DNA of 27,735 nucleotides from an uncultured Gammaproteobacteria bacterium (GTDB lineage Bacteria; Pseudomonadota; Gammaproteobacteria; Pseudomonadales; Pseudohongiellaceae), in contig CALEJT010000070.1 of the NCBI GenBank assembly GCA_937898685.1, positions 1 through 27,735 of the forward strand. Reading direction: 5' to 3'. This document shows, one piece after another, positions 1 through 6,463 of the stretch. The notes under the pieces are model-generated. The model was not told the origin of the DNA. It saw only the letters and a program-made list of their open reading frames with translations, and searched no databases. Both the position numbers and the translations under genes were made by a program. Every line of letters begins with the position of its first letter. Positions within the stretch are counted from its first letter, which is position 1.

Positions 1-48
1 GAGCCTGAGCCTGAGCCGGAACCCGAACCCGAGCCGGAGCCGCCGCCC
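1..48 (+). repeat. Glu-Pro dipeptide-coding repeat
   Basis: Seven consecutive Glu-Pro codon pairs (GAG/GAA followed by CCT/CCG/CCC) are followed by two more Pro codons. They begin at the window edge, so the run may be longer. In the protein this would be a stiff, extended, negatively charged spacer, as often seen between an envelope-anchored domain and an exposed domain. The hexanucleotide repeats could change copy number by slippage without a frameshift. Confidence 0.9.
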
Positions 49-3000
49 ATAGTGGTAAATACCACCACGGTGGAGTCGCTGTTCAACGGTAATCGCCGCG
101 GCATGACCTTCTCGCGCAACCTGGCGCCGGGAACGATCTATGCCGGCGCGACCGACAGCGCCTCGGATGGAAGCTTGCTGTTGCTCGACGATGACAGCAA
201 CAATCCAAACTATTTGTTCAAGAACGACACCAGCGCCGATCTGCAGGTGTTGGACGACGGTCTCACCAGCTTCTTCGATCCTTCGCTCGTGTTCGACGTG
301 CAGTGGGGTACCTGGAGTTCGCAGAACGGAGGCGTGACTCAGTATCAGAACCTCAGCCCCACTGTGGGGGGGCTCACCGCGGGCTCGCAGTCCCCACTCA
401 ATGAACAATTGTGGTGGGCTTCCGTTTCACGCACACCCGGTAACGTGGTGACGCAAAAAGAAGGCCTCGCGCACTACACCAGCTTCGGCCACTACTACGG
501 CAGCGCCAGTGGTGCTTCCGAACTTTACGAATTCAATGCCAACCTGCAGATCGATTTCAGTGCTGGAGGTTTGATCGATGCCGGCCGTTTGGAACTCTGT
601 TTCGGCAACCTTGGTTGCCTCACGGAACTCGACAAGTGGCAGGTCGAATTCGACGGTGAAGGAGGCATGGCACTTTCCATCGAGGGTGCATCCTACGATG
701 GCGCGGGTTCACTCTACGCGATCTTGACCGGGGCCGACGGTGAAGCCATCGCCGGCGGTTTCAACCTGTGCAGCCGCGAAGGCACCACCTGCCTGCTTAC
801 TGCGGACGGTCTGTTCCTGTTGGAACGCGAAGATCGCTACACCTACGACGAAGCGCTCACGTTGACCAACGAAAGCTTCCTCGTACAGCAAGGTTTCGCG
901 CACAACCTCTATGGCCGTGGCAGCAACATCGATGGTGAAGCACCGAATCTGCTTTTCCTCGGCATGCCCAACCGCCTCGTGTTGCGCAGTGACCAAGGCG
1001 AAGCGCTCGACGGTTTCGATCAGATCAACCAAGGCCTCGGTGGAAATCCCTTCGGCATCAGCTGGGCGCGCTGGCAGCGTCCCCTGCTCGAGTTGAGTCA
1101 CAACCTGCGCGCCGAAGCGTCCGATAACAACCCTTATTACTTGGATCAGAACAACGATCCCCGCTCGTCGCTTGCCTATTACGCAACCTTCGAACGCTCC
1201 ACCAATTTCCATAACCTCCGCGGCCACTATTCCAATGTGACGGGTTTCATCGGTCAGAGTGATCAGGGTTCACAGATCACTGCGCTCGCGATGGAATTCG
1301 ACGTCGACTTCACCGCAGTGAGCGATCAGATCAGCAATGGCAAGCTCACGATCGATCTCGGTCCCCAGGAACGTTGGCAGGTGGCGTTCAAGGGTGAGGT
1401 GAATCAGAACCTGGTCGACTTTGCCTTGCTCGAGCATGCCGAGAACGACGAGGATTTCCGCACCGGTCTGCGCACCGGCAACGCCAATTCGCCGGACTAC
1501 GTCACGGAGGATTTCGCCTCTTTCGAAGGTGAGATGCGCGGTGCCTTCGTCGACAGCACCAACGATGAGCATGGCCTTCTCGCCAGCTTCTGGTTCCGCG
1601 ACAACGCCACCGACGATGACGGCGGCCCACTGGAAAGCGTCTCCGGTCTCGCCTTGGTGGAAGGTTGGCACGAGAACCGTTACACCAGCGAAGAAGAAGC
1701 CTCATTGACACAGCGCGGATTGCTCCTGGCGGCGGATCGCTACGGAACCAATGCCGAATTCGTGCCGGAATCCCATTACTTCGTCGTGGCCTCGGACAGC
1801 AATCACGACTTCTTCGCCGAGCTGAGCGATCCGCTGGATGCGCCGATACCAGCCAATGTGGAACGTATATTCCGTAAAGCCTCGCTCTATCCTTCGCCAG
1901 AGGAAACGAACGTTGCTGGTTATGCTCTGGATTGGGGCTATTGGGAGCGCGGCGACACTACCAGTGCCTTTGCCTTCACCGATCCCAGTGATCCGACGCA
2001 GAGAGAAAGCGGCTTCAACGCATTGCTCTGGGCCGTACTTGGCGAAAGCGAACTCTACCGCCCGCGCGGGACCTTCAGTTACAGCCATACGGTGGCGCAC
2101 CTGGGTCAATCCGATGCCGGTGAAGTGGCGGAGATCCGCGCTGGCTTCGACGTCGACTTCCATTCGGAGTACTCCAGCCTCTACAACGGTTTCCTCAAGA
2201 TCTGCGTAGGTGGCAACTGCAGCGATGAGCAGGCCGACATCTGGGAAGCCTACGACCTCAGCGCCAGCATCGATGATGGCCTGAACTTCGCACAGGACAT
2301 CAACGGCGGCATCCGTTACCGCGACAGCAGTTCCTCGACCTTCAGCGGCACCCTGAGCGGCACCTTCCTGGGTCAGAGCGGCGAAGACGACGAGTTTCTC
2401 GATGCAATGCTGGGAGGCTTTAACCTTTATGACGACGCCGATGCCTCGCGCTATGTGACCGGCTTCTTCCTGAGCGAACGCGAAGAGCGTTATGGCCTTT
2501 ACGGTTTCAACGTGACCGGTGGCGCTTCCTATCTGGCGCGCTTCGAATCGATGCCGGCGCGGGCGCAACTGATCACGACCGATCAGGAAGGCGACTTGCA
2601 GAACTTCACGGATCTGCGCGGCATCGCCTTCCGCGACCCTGCCGAATACGAGGCCGTGCGCTTCCAGAGTTCCGATGCCGTGATTGCGCTCGGCGCGCGC
2701 GGCGATCAGCTCTTCACCCGTCATCGCGTGATGGGCGACACCATCGTCGAGCTCGGCTATTGGAATGCCTTCAGCGACGATGCCAACGTGCTCACCGACA
2801 ACTTCGGTGCTGCGATCGGTCAGCCTTTCAGCGGCGGCGTCGCGTGGATGAACTACACGCCGATCGCGTTGCCGACCAGCAAGGTGGGACGTTTCGAGCG
2901 CTGGGTGGAAACCACGGTCGATCCCGATCAGTTCGGCGCGCATTCCCTGTTCTCGCTCACCAACGGTGAGCACAACGCCATGTCGCCCAATGCTGGCCAG

Positions 3001-4146
3001 AGCCAGGCGGACTTCCGCTTCGGCTTCGACCTCGACTTCCTGAGCGGCGCCGTCGGCAACGGTGAACTTTACGCGCACGTGTACAACTACGGCGAAGCCG
3101 ATGGCCCGATCTTCGATCATCTGTGGGAAGTGTCCTTCTCCGGTCAGATCGACACCGCCGACTCGGTGCTGACGCTCACGGGCAACGACCTGAGCGGCAC
3201 GCTTACCATTGGCGACACGAACCCTGCTCTGGCGCTGCTCAACACCGAAAGCACTTCAGGAAACGTTTTCGACATCGCCGACACCAGTCATCTGATGGGA
3301 GCCTTCCTGCCCGGTAACACCGACGACTCGTTGCTGTTCTCTGGCCTCTTCAATCTCGATGCCTACGACACAGAAGGCGACCATCACCAGCTGGTGGGTG
3401 AAGTGCAGAGCTTCGGTCAGGTTTTCGACCCGGTGCTCGTCTCCGCAATCGAAGAGGATCCGGACAACTTCTCGTTGGCGGGGCTCGCCACGATGGGCAG
3501 GACCGGCCGGGTGCTAGTGGGTGAAGCGGGGCTCAACGGTCCCTTCGCCGGTCCGATCATCCGCAGCGGCTTCGAAGTACTGACGCGCTTGCTCAAACAC
3601 AGTTCCAGTAGCACCATCGCGCAACCGGATCCGAACTTCGAGGTTACCTGGGGTCGTTGGGACAGCTCGGACGTGCTGATCTTCGTCGGCTCGGGTCGTC
3701 TGCCCAACCGCGAGAACCACGCCATCTATTGGGCGGCAGCACCCGGTGCCACTGGTATTGCGAACCTCAGCGGCACCTACAAGTACGAAGGTAGTGACGT
3801 ATTCATCGGTAGGGATTCGCAGGGTGGCGACCTGCAAGGCGTCGACATGCAGTTCCAGGTCGACTTCGGCAGTGGCGCCATCAGCGATGGCAGTCTCATC
3901 GCACTGGACGGTCAAGCACGAGAGTGGGCAGTCAGCTTCGACGGCCAGCTCAACGGCGCCACCGCCACCATGGGTAACATTGAGACGATGGCGACCAGCT
4001 CGATGCAGAACATCACCGGGGAAATCAGTGGGGTATTCACCGGTAGCGGCGTTCCGGCATTCGTGGGCGGCTTTGGTTTGAAGTCCGATTCGGATTTCAT
4101 CCAGGGCATGACCCTGTTGCAGCCGGGCGCTCCAGCGGGATTGTGA
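1..4146 (+). CDS. Partial giant extracytoplasmic repeat protein (5' end outside window)
   Basis: The reading frame is open from base 1, so the true start lies upstream and at least 1381 residues are present. It opens with a Glu-Pro dipeptide run and PPIVV, which looks like a spacer after an unseen N-terminal domain. The rest is at least five diverged copies of one module, each 250-300 residues. Each copy begins with a W-G-x-W-like motif (near bases 301, 1066, 1933, 2755, 3649). A beta-rich stretch with F-x-V-D-F and later W-x-V-x-F-x-G follows, and then a Gly-rich end such as GGFNL. An E-x-R-Y motif follows in the first three copies. Cys pairs (CX5C, CX6C, CX4C) in copies 1 and 3 suggest disulfides and export. 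The last copy stops after its Gly-rich end. Composition is acidic, rich in D, G and S. Repeated small beta-barrels, as in TbpB-like surface lipoproteins, or the repeats of large FecR-domain proteins are possible relatives. I do not recognise the family and assign no function. Confidence 0.85.
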   Translation, partial: EPEPEPEPEPEPEPPPIVVNTTTVESLFNGNRRGMTFSRNLAPGTIYAGATDSASDGSLLLLDDDSNNPNYLFKNDTSADLQVLDDGLTSFFDPSLVFDVQWGTWSSQNGGVTQYQNLSPTVGGLTAGSQSPLNEQLWWASVSRTPGNVVTQKEGLAHYTSFGHYYGSASGASELYEFNANLQIDFSAGGLIDAGRLELCFGNLGCLTELDKWQVEFDGEGGMALSIEGASYDGAGSLYAILTGADGEAIAGGFNLCSREGTTCLLTADGLFLLEREDRYTYDEALTLTNESFLVQQGFAHNLYGRGSNIDGEAPNLLFLGMPNRLVLRSDQGEALDGFDQINQGLGGNPFGISWARWQRPLLELSHNLRAEASDNNPYYLDQNNDPRSSLAYYATFERSTNFHNLRGHYSNVTGFIGQSDQGSQITALAMEFDVDFTAVSDQISNGKLTIDLGPQERWQVAFKGEVNQNLVDFALLEHAENDEDFRTGLRTGNANSPDYVTEDFASFEGEMRGAFVDSTNDEHGLLASFWFRDNATDDDGGPLESVSGLALVEGWHENRYTSEEEASLTQRGLLLAADRYGTNAEFVPESHYFVVASDSNHDFFAELSDPLDAPIPANVERIFRKASLYPSPEETNVAGYALDWGYWERGDTTSAFAFTDPSDPTQRESGFNALLWAVLGESELYRPRGTFSYSHTVAHLGQSDAGEVAEIRAGFDVDFHSEYSSLYNGFLKICVGGNCSDEQADIWEAYDLSASIDDGLNFAQDINGGIRYRDSSSSTFSGTLSGTFLGQSGEDDEFLDAMLGGFNLYDDADASRYVTGFFLSEREERYGLYGFNVTGGASYLARFESMPARAQLITTDQEGDLQNFTDLRGIAFRDPAEYEAVRFQSSDAVIALGARGDQLFTRHRVMGDTIVELGYWNAFSDDANVLTDNFGAAIGQPFSGGVAWMNYTPIALPTSKVGRFERWVETTVDPDQFGAHSLFSLTNGEHNAMSPNAGQSQADFRFGFDLDFLSGAVGNGELYAHVYNYGEADGPIFDHLWEVSFSGQIDTADSVLTLTGNDLSGTLTIGDTNPALALLNTESTSGNVFDIADTSHLMGAFLPGNTDDSLLFSGLFNLDAYDTEGDHHQLVGEVQSFGQVFDPVLVSAIEEDPDNFSLAGLATMGRTGRVLVGEAGLNGPFAGPIIRSGFEVLTRLLKHSSSSTIAQPDPNFEVTWGRWDSSDVLIFVGSGRLPNRENHAIYWAAAPGATGIANLSGTYKYEGSDVFIGRDSQGGDLQGVDMQFQVDFGSGAISDGSLIALDGQAREWAVSFDGQLNGATATMGNIETMATSSMQNITGEISGVFTGSGVPAFVGGFGLKSDSDFIQGMTLLQPGAPAGL
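295..4146 (+). repeat. Five diverged tandem protein modules within the giant protein
   Basis: The modules begin near 295, 1057, 1927, 2746 and 3643, spaced 254 to 299 codons apart. The anchors are QWGTW, SWARW, DWGYW, ELGYW and TWGRW. About 90-130 residues later each copy has an F-x-V/L/I-D-F segment (FQIDF-like in copy 1, FDVDF in 2 and 3, FDLDF in 4, FQVDF in 5). Each then has a WQV/WEV/WAV-x-F segment, except copy 3, where WEAYDL stands in its place. DNA identity between copies is low by eye, so these are old duplications. The boundaries are my estimate. Confidence 0.7.
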
Positions 4147-4183
4147 TCGCCCACGTAGGCGCTCACGTGAACGAACTGTGCGT

Positions 4184-4199
4184 CCCCATCGTGATGGGG
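4184..4199. other. Hairpin after the giant gene
   Basis: The arms ccccatc and gatgggg are perfect complements around a 2-base loop, 38 bases after the TGA of the giant gene. No T-run follows on the plus strand, so it is a poor intrinsic terminator. It could protect the 3' end or block read-through into ompA. Confidence 0.45.
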
Positions 4200-4203
4200 G
4201 TCA

Positions 4204-4223
4204 CACAGTTTACAGAAACTGTG
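4204..4223. promoter_or_regulatory. Perfect inverted repeat just upstream of the ompA promoter
   Basis: The arms cacagttt and aaactgtg are perfect 8-base complements separated by acag. The site ends one base before the proposed -35 hexamer of ompA. A dyad of this size and position is typical of a dimeric activator or repressor site. I cannot identify the protein. A transcribed hairpin is less likely, because the site lies upstream of the proposed start point. Confidence 0.5.
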
Positions 4224-4224
4224 G

Positions 4225-4253
4225 CAGTCAATGCACAGGGGAACGCGTATAAT
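4225..4253 (+). promoter_or_regulatory. ompA sigma-70 promoter
   Basis: A perfect -10 TATAAT at 4248-4253 lies 17 bases after a weak -35, cagtca (4225-4230, three of six matches). GCGCGC directly follows the -10. The ompA start codon is 41 bases downstream, giving a short leader. The weak -35 fits dependence on a factor bound at the adjacent dyad. Confidence 0.65.
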
Positions 4254-4294
4254 GCGCGCGCTACTCAATCAGCTTGATTCTAAGGAGAAAATCA

Positions 4295-5305
4295 ATGCTT
4301 ACCCGTAAAACTCTCTCCCTGGCCGTCGCGTCGCTGGTGGCAGCTGGAGTAATGCTGTCGTCCGGTGCCGTACAGGCTCAGGACCTGATCGACAATCGTC
4401 CCAACGTCTACGCAGGCGCCGTCGGTTACAAATTCGACGATGAGTGGGATCAAGATGACGATTGGGGCTGGCTGATCGGTGGCGAAGCTCCCATCAGCGA
4501 ACGTTGGAGCCTCAGCTTGGAACAGTACAACCTGGAGTCCAAGCGCGAAACCGCCCCTGGCGATGCCGATTACACTCTGGCCCGTCTGGGCGGTAACTAT
4601 CACCTGACTCCGATTTCCGGCTGGCAGCCCTACCTGAGCTTCGGCCTGGGCTATGCCCGTCAGGACAACGATCTTCTGCCGGAAGAAAGCGACGGTACTT
4701 TCGACGTGGGCGTCGGTGCCAAGCGCTTCTTCACCGATCACCTGTTCTTCCGTGGTGATGCCAAGGCCATCCACATCAACGGTCTGAACTATTGGGATTT
4801 CGCTCTGGGTCTGAGCGTTGGTTACGCCTTCGGTCCGAAGCCCTCGCGCCCGGTAGCAACCCCTGCCCCGGCTCCGGCCCCTGCTCCGGCACCCGCTCCG
4901 GCTCCGGCACCGGCACCGCAACCGCAGCGTGTGACGCTGTCTGCTGATGCCCTGTTCGACTTCGACAGCGCCGAACTGCGTCCGGCCGGCCGTCAGGAAC
5001 TCGACGTGCTGATGGAACAGCTGCGTGGCATGACCTACGACGTGCTGATCGTCACTGGTCACACCGACCGCATCGGCTCCGACGAGTACAACATGCGTCT
5101 GTCCCAGCGTCGTGCCGACACCGTGCGCAACTACCTCATCGCGAACGGCATCCCGGCCAATGACGTACGCGCCTCCGGCGTGGGCGAAAGCCAGCCCGTT
5201 ACCACCCTGCAGCAGTGCCAGGGTCAGACTGGCCCGGCTCTGATCGCCTGCTTGCAGCCCGATCGTCGCGTGGAAGTGGAAGTATCCGGTACCCGCAACC
5301 CGTAA
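4295..5305 (+). CDS. ompA: OmpA/OprF-family outer-membrane protein
   Basis: The 336-residue protein starts at the ATG at 4295, 8 bases after AAGGAG. An upstream in-frame start at 4274 has no such site. Residues 1-28 are a signal peptide with a V-Q-A cleavage site. Residues 30-180 form a small beta-barrel with alternating aromatic strands ending in YAFG. Residues 190-208 are an Ala-Pro hinge. Residues 212-336 are an OmpA C-terminal domain. Asp258 in GHTDR and Arg273 in QRRAD occupy the positions that hold diaminopimelate of peptidoglycan in this family. Cys308 and Cys319 match the conserved disulfide. Its role is to tie the outer membrane to the cell wall and possibly act as a minor porin. It is monocistronic, with its own promoter and terminator. 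The family is certain; whether it should be called ompA or oprF is not. Confidence 0.93.
   Translation: MLTRKTLSLAVASLVAAGVMLSSGAVQAQDLIDNRPNVYAGAVGYKFDDEWDQDDDWGWLIGGEAPISERWSLSLEQYNLESKRETAPGDADYTLARLGGNYHLTPISGWQPYLSFGLGYARQDNDLLPEESDGTFDVGVGAKRFFTDHLFFRGDAKAIHINGLNYWDFALGLSVGYAFGPKPSRPVATPAPAPAPAPAPAPAPAPAPQPQRVTLSADALFDFDSAELRPAGRQELDVLMEQLRGMTYDVLIVTGHTDRIGSDEYNMRLSQRRADTVRNYLIANGIPANDVRASGVGESQPVTTLQQCQGQTGPALIACLQPDRRVEVEVSGTRNP
4862..4918 (+). repeat. Ala-Pro codon repeat in ompA hinge
   Basis: A Pro codon and nine Ala-Pro codon pairs, mostly gct/gcc/gca with ccg/ccc, code for the hinge between barrel and peptidoglycan-binding domain. A Pro-rich hinge is usual in OmpA proteins. The near-repeat DNA could vary in copy number. 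Confidence 0.85.
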
Positions 5306-5331
5306 TCGGATCTTCGATCAGCGTTACAAGG

Positions 5332-5356
5332 AACCCCCGCTCTGCGGGGGTTTTTT
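5332..5356 (+). terminator. Intrinsic terminator of ompA
   Basis: The arms cccccgc (5334-5340) and gcggggg (5344-5350) enclose tct and are followed by six T. Two preceding A can pair with the first T residues. It lies 28 bases after the ompA stop. Confidence 0.95.
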
Positions 5357-5604
5357 GTGCCTTCGAAAAGCCTAGGTCTCATCGGATATCCGAAAGCGAC
5401 CAAAACCTCTCAGACAACTTTAAGAGAGCAATCCAATAGACTGATTTAAAATAAAAATTGCGTCTTGCTTGATGCAAAAAGCGCGGACTCAGAAACGACG
5501 ACGCCCTGCAGGTGCAGGGCGTCGGTGGGAGGGTTTGCGGCTTCTCAAAACTTGCTATCCAAGATCAACACTTGTCCGCAAAGCCTTGAAAATACTGCAA
5601 GAAT
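5357..5604. other. Intergenic region between ompA and tRNA-Pro
   Basis: I see no credible gene here. Small reading frames present are unlike any protein, and one runs through tRNA-Pro. It holds a 12-base perfect palindrome, tcggatatccga, at 5382-5393, an AT-rich patch around 5440-5460, and a strong hairpin listed separately. It separates the convergent ompA and tRNA-Pro transcripts. Confidence 0.7.
5499..5524 (-). terminator. Strong hairpin, possible 3' end of the tRNA-Pro transcript
   Basis: The arms cgacgccctgca and tgcagggcgtcg are perfect 12-base complements around gg. It lies about 80 bases beyond the tRNA-Pro 3' end. On the minus strand it is followed by only a weak T-tract (GTCGTTTC), so intrinsic termination is plausible but not clear. 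The plus-strand side has no T-run. Confidence 0.45.
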
Positions 5605-5681
5605 TGGTCGGAGTGGCGGGATTTGAACCCACGACCACCACACCCCCAGTGTGGTGCGCTACCAAGCTGCGCTACACTCCG
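5605..5681 (-). tRNA. tRNA-Pro (anticodon GGG)
   Basis: The 77-base cloverleaf has acceptor CGGAGTG paired with CACTCCG, then discriminator A and an encoded CCA. The anticodon stem CCACA/TGTGG closes loop CTGGGGG, giving anticodon GGG, which reads CCC/CCU. The T-loop is TTCAAAT. It starts 38 bases after the MerR-type gene on the same strand, so it may be co-transcribed with ihfA and that gene. I recall the same placement in Pseudomonas. Confidence 0.96.
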
Positions 5682-5719
5682 CTTTAACTTTTTTTACTAC
5701 AAACCTTTGAATCTGCTGC

Positions 5720-6124
5720 TTAATTGAGATAACTCAGAGCTTCTTCGATCTCTTCGATCATCTCGCGGATCAGCTCACTCCGCACTGCGGGCGCTTTGGC
5801 CTGAGCCTTCTCTTGCTCGCCCACGCTCACGAGGGCATTCGTGGAAGCTCCGGCTGCCGCTGCCGCCATCTGCTGGCGTGCTCCGCCGATCGTGAATCCC
5901 TGCTCATACAACAAGGCGCGGATCTGGCGGATCAGCAGGACATCCTGGCGCTGATAGTAACGCCGATTGCCCCGCCGCTTCACTGGTTTCAGCTGACTGA
6001 ATTCCTGCTCCCAGTAACGCAGAACGTGCGGCTTGACCTCACACAGTTCGCTTACTTCCCCGATCGTGAAGTAACGCTTGGCGGGAATCTCAGGCAGCTC
6101 AGCGTTATGACTTGGTTCCAGCAT
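5720..6124 (-). CDS. MerR-family transcriptional regulator downstream of ihfA
   Basis: This 134-residue protein has a MerR-type winged helix-turn-helix at about residues 17-85. It begins YFTIGEVSELCEVKPHVLRYWE and contains the RRGNRRYY wing. A short Ala-rich linker follows, then a C-terminal helix (residues 110-134) rich in Ile and Glu that could be a coiled-coil dimer segment. There is no Cys-based metal site like those of CueR, MerR or SoxR, so the effector is unknown. The ATG overlaps the end of ihfA by 20 bases, which suggests translational coupling. A short MerR-like gene after ihfA is common in gammaproteobacteria, but its function is not known to me. Confidence 0.9.
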   Translation of the reverse strand: MLEPSHNAELPEIPAKRYFTIGEVSELCEVKPHVLRYWEQEFSQLKPVKRRGNRRYYQRQDVLLIRQIRALLYEQGFTIGGARQQMAAAAAGASTNALVSVGEQEKAQAKAPAVRSELIREMIEEIEEALSYLN

Positions 6125-6413
6125 AGCTTTCTACCTTCGCCTTCAGTTTCTGGCCCGGCCGGAAGGTAACGACCCGGCGCGCCTGAATCGGAATCTCCTC
6201 TCCCGTCTTGGGATTGCGTCCCGGGCGCTGACGCTTGTCACGCAGATCGAAGTTGCCGAATCCGGACAGCTTCACCTGCTCGTTTGACTCCAGCGCCTTA
6301 CGTACTTCCTCGAAAAACTGCTCGACCAGCTCCTTCGCTTCGCGTTTGTTAAGGCCCATCTCCTCGAACAGGCGTTCGGCCATTTCAGCTTTGGTCAATG
6401 CCCCATTGCTCAT
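6105..6413 (-). CDS. ihfA: Integration host factor alpha subunit
   Basis: The 102-residue protein matches IHF-alpha throughout. It has GALTKAEMAERLFEEMGLNK, then the LSGFGNFDLRDK turn, then RPGRNPKTGEEIPI, the beta-arm with the Pro that intercalates at DNA kinks. It ends VESYAGTKS. I chose the ATG at 6413 because GALTKAE begins the family. A longer frame from 6446 would add residues unlike any IhfA. The partner IhfB is encoded at 21642-21941. IHF bends DNA for recombination, transcription and replication. The gene follows pheT by 50 bases, its usual place, and probably has an internal promoter inside pheT. Confidence 0.97.
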   Translation of the reverse strand: MSNGALTKAEMAERLFEEMGLNKREAKELVEQFFEEVRKALESNEQVKLSGFGNFDLRDKRQRPGRNPKTGEEIPIQARRVVTFRPGQKLKAKVESYAGTKS

Positions 6414-6463
6414 CTGCTGCAACCCTGCCTTGGTTTCACAGAGCACGCCTTGGTGCCCGGGAT

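Noticed and set aside
1702..3120. 472-codon open frame on the minus strand
   Set aside because: It is antisense to the giant repeat gene, has no domain I recognise and shows the His/Val/Arg-rich look of a shadow frame in GC-rich DNA.
4862..4918. CRISPR or tandem DNA repeat
   Set aside because: The repeat is simply Ala-Pro codons in ompA; there are no spacers.
5215..5439. Small plus-strand frame overlapping the ompA end
   Set aside because: It runs through the end of ompA and its terminator and has no ribosome site or recognisable sequence.
5469..5687. Small plus-strand frame ending in GFEPTTTTPPVWCATKLRYTPL
   Set aside because: It is the translation of the complement of tRNA-Pro, a well-known type of false gene.
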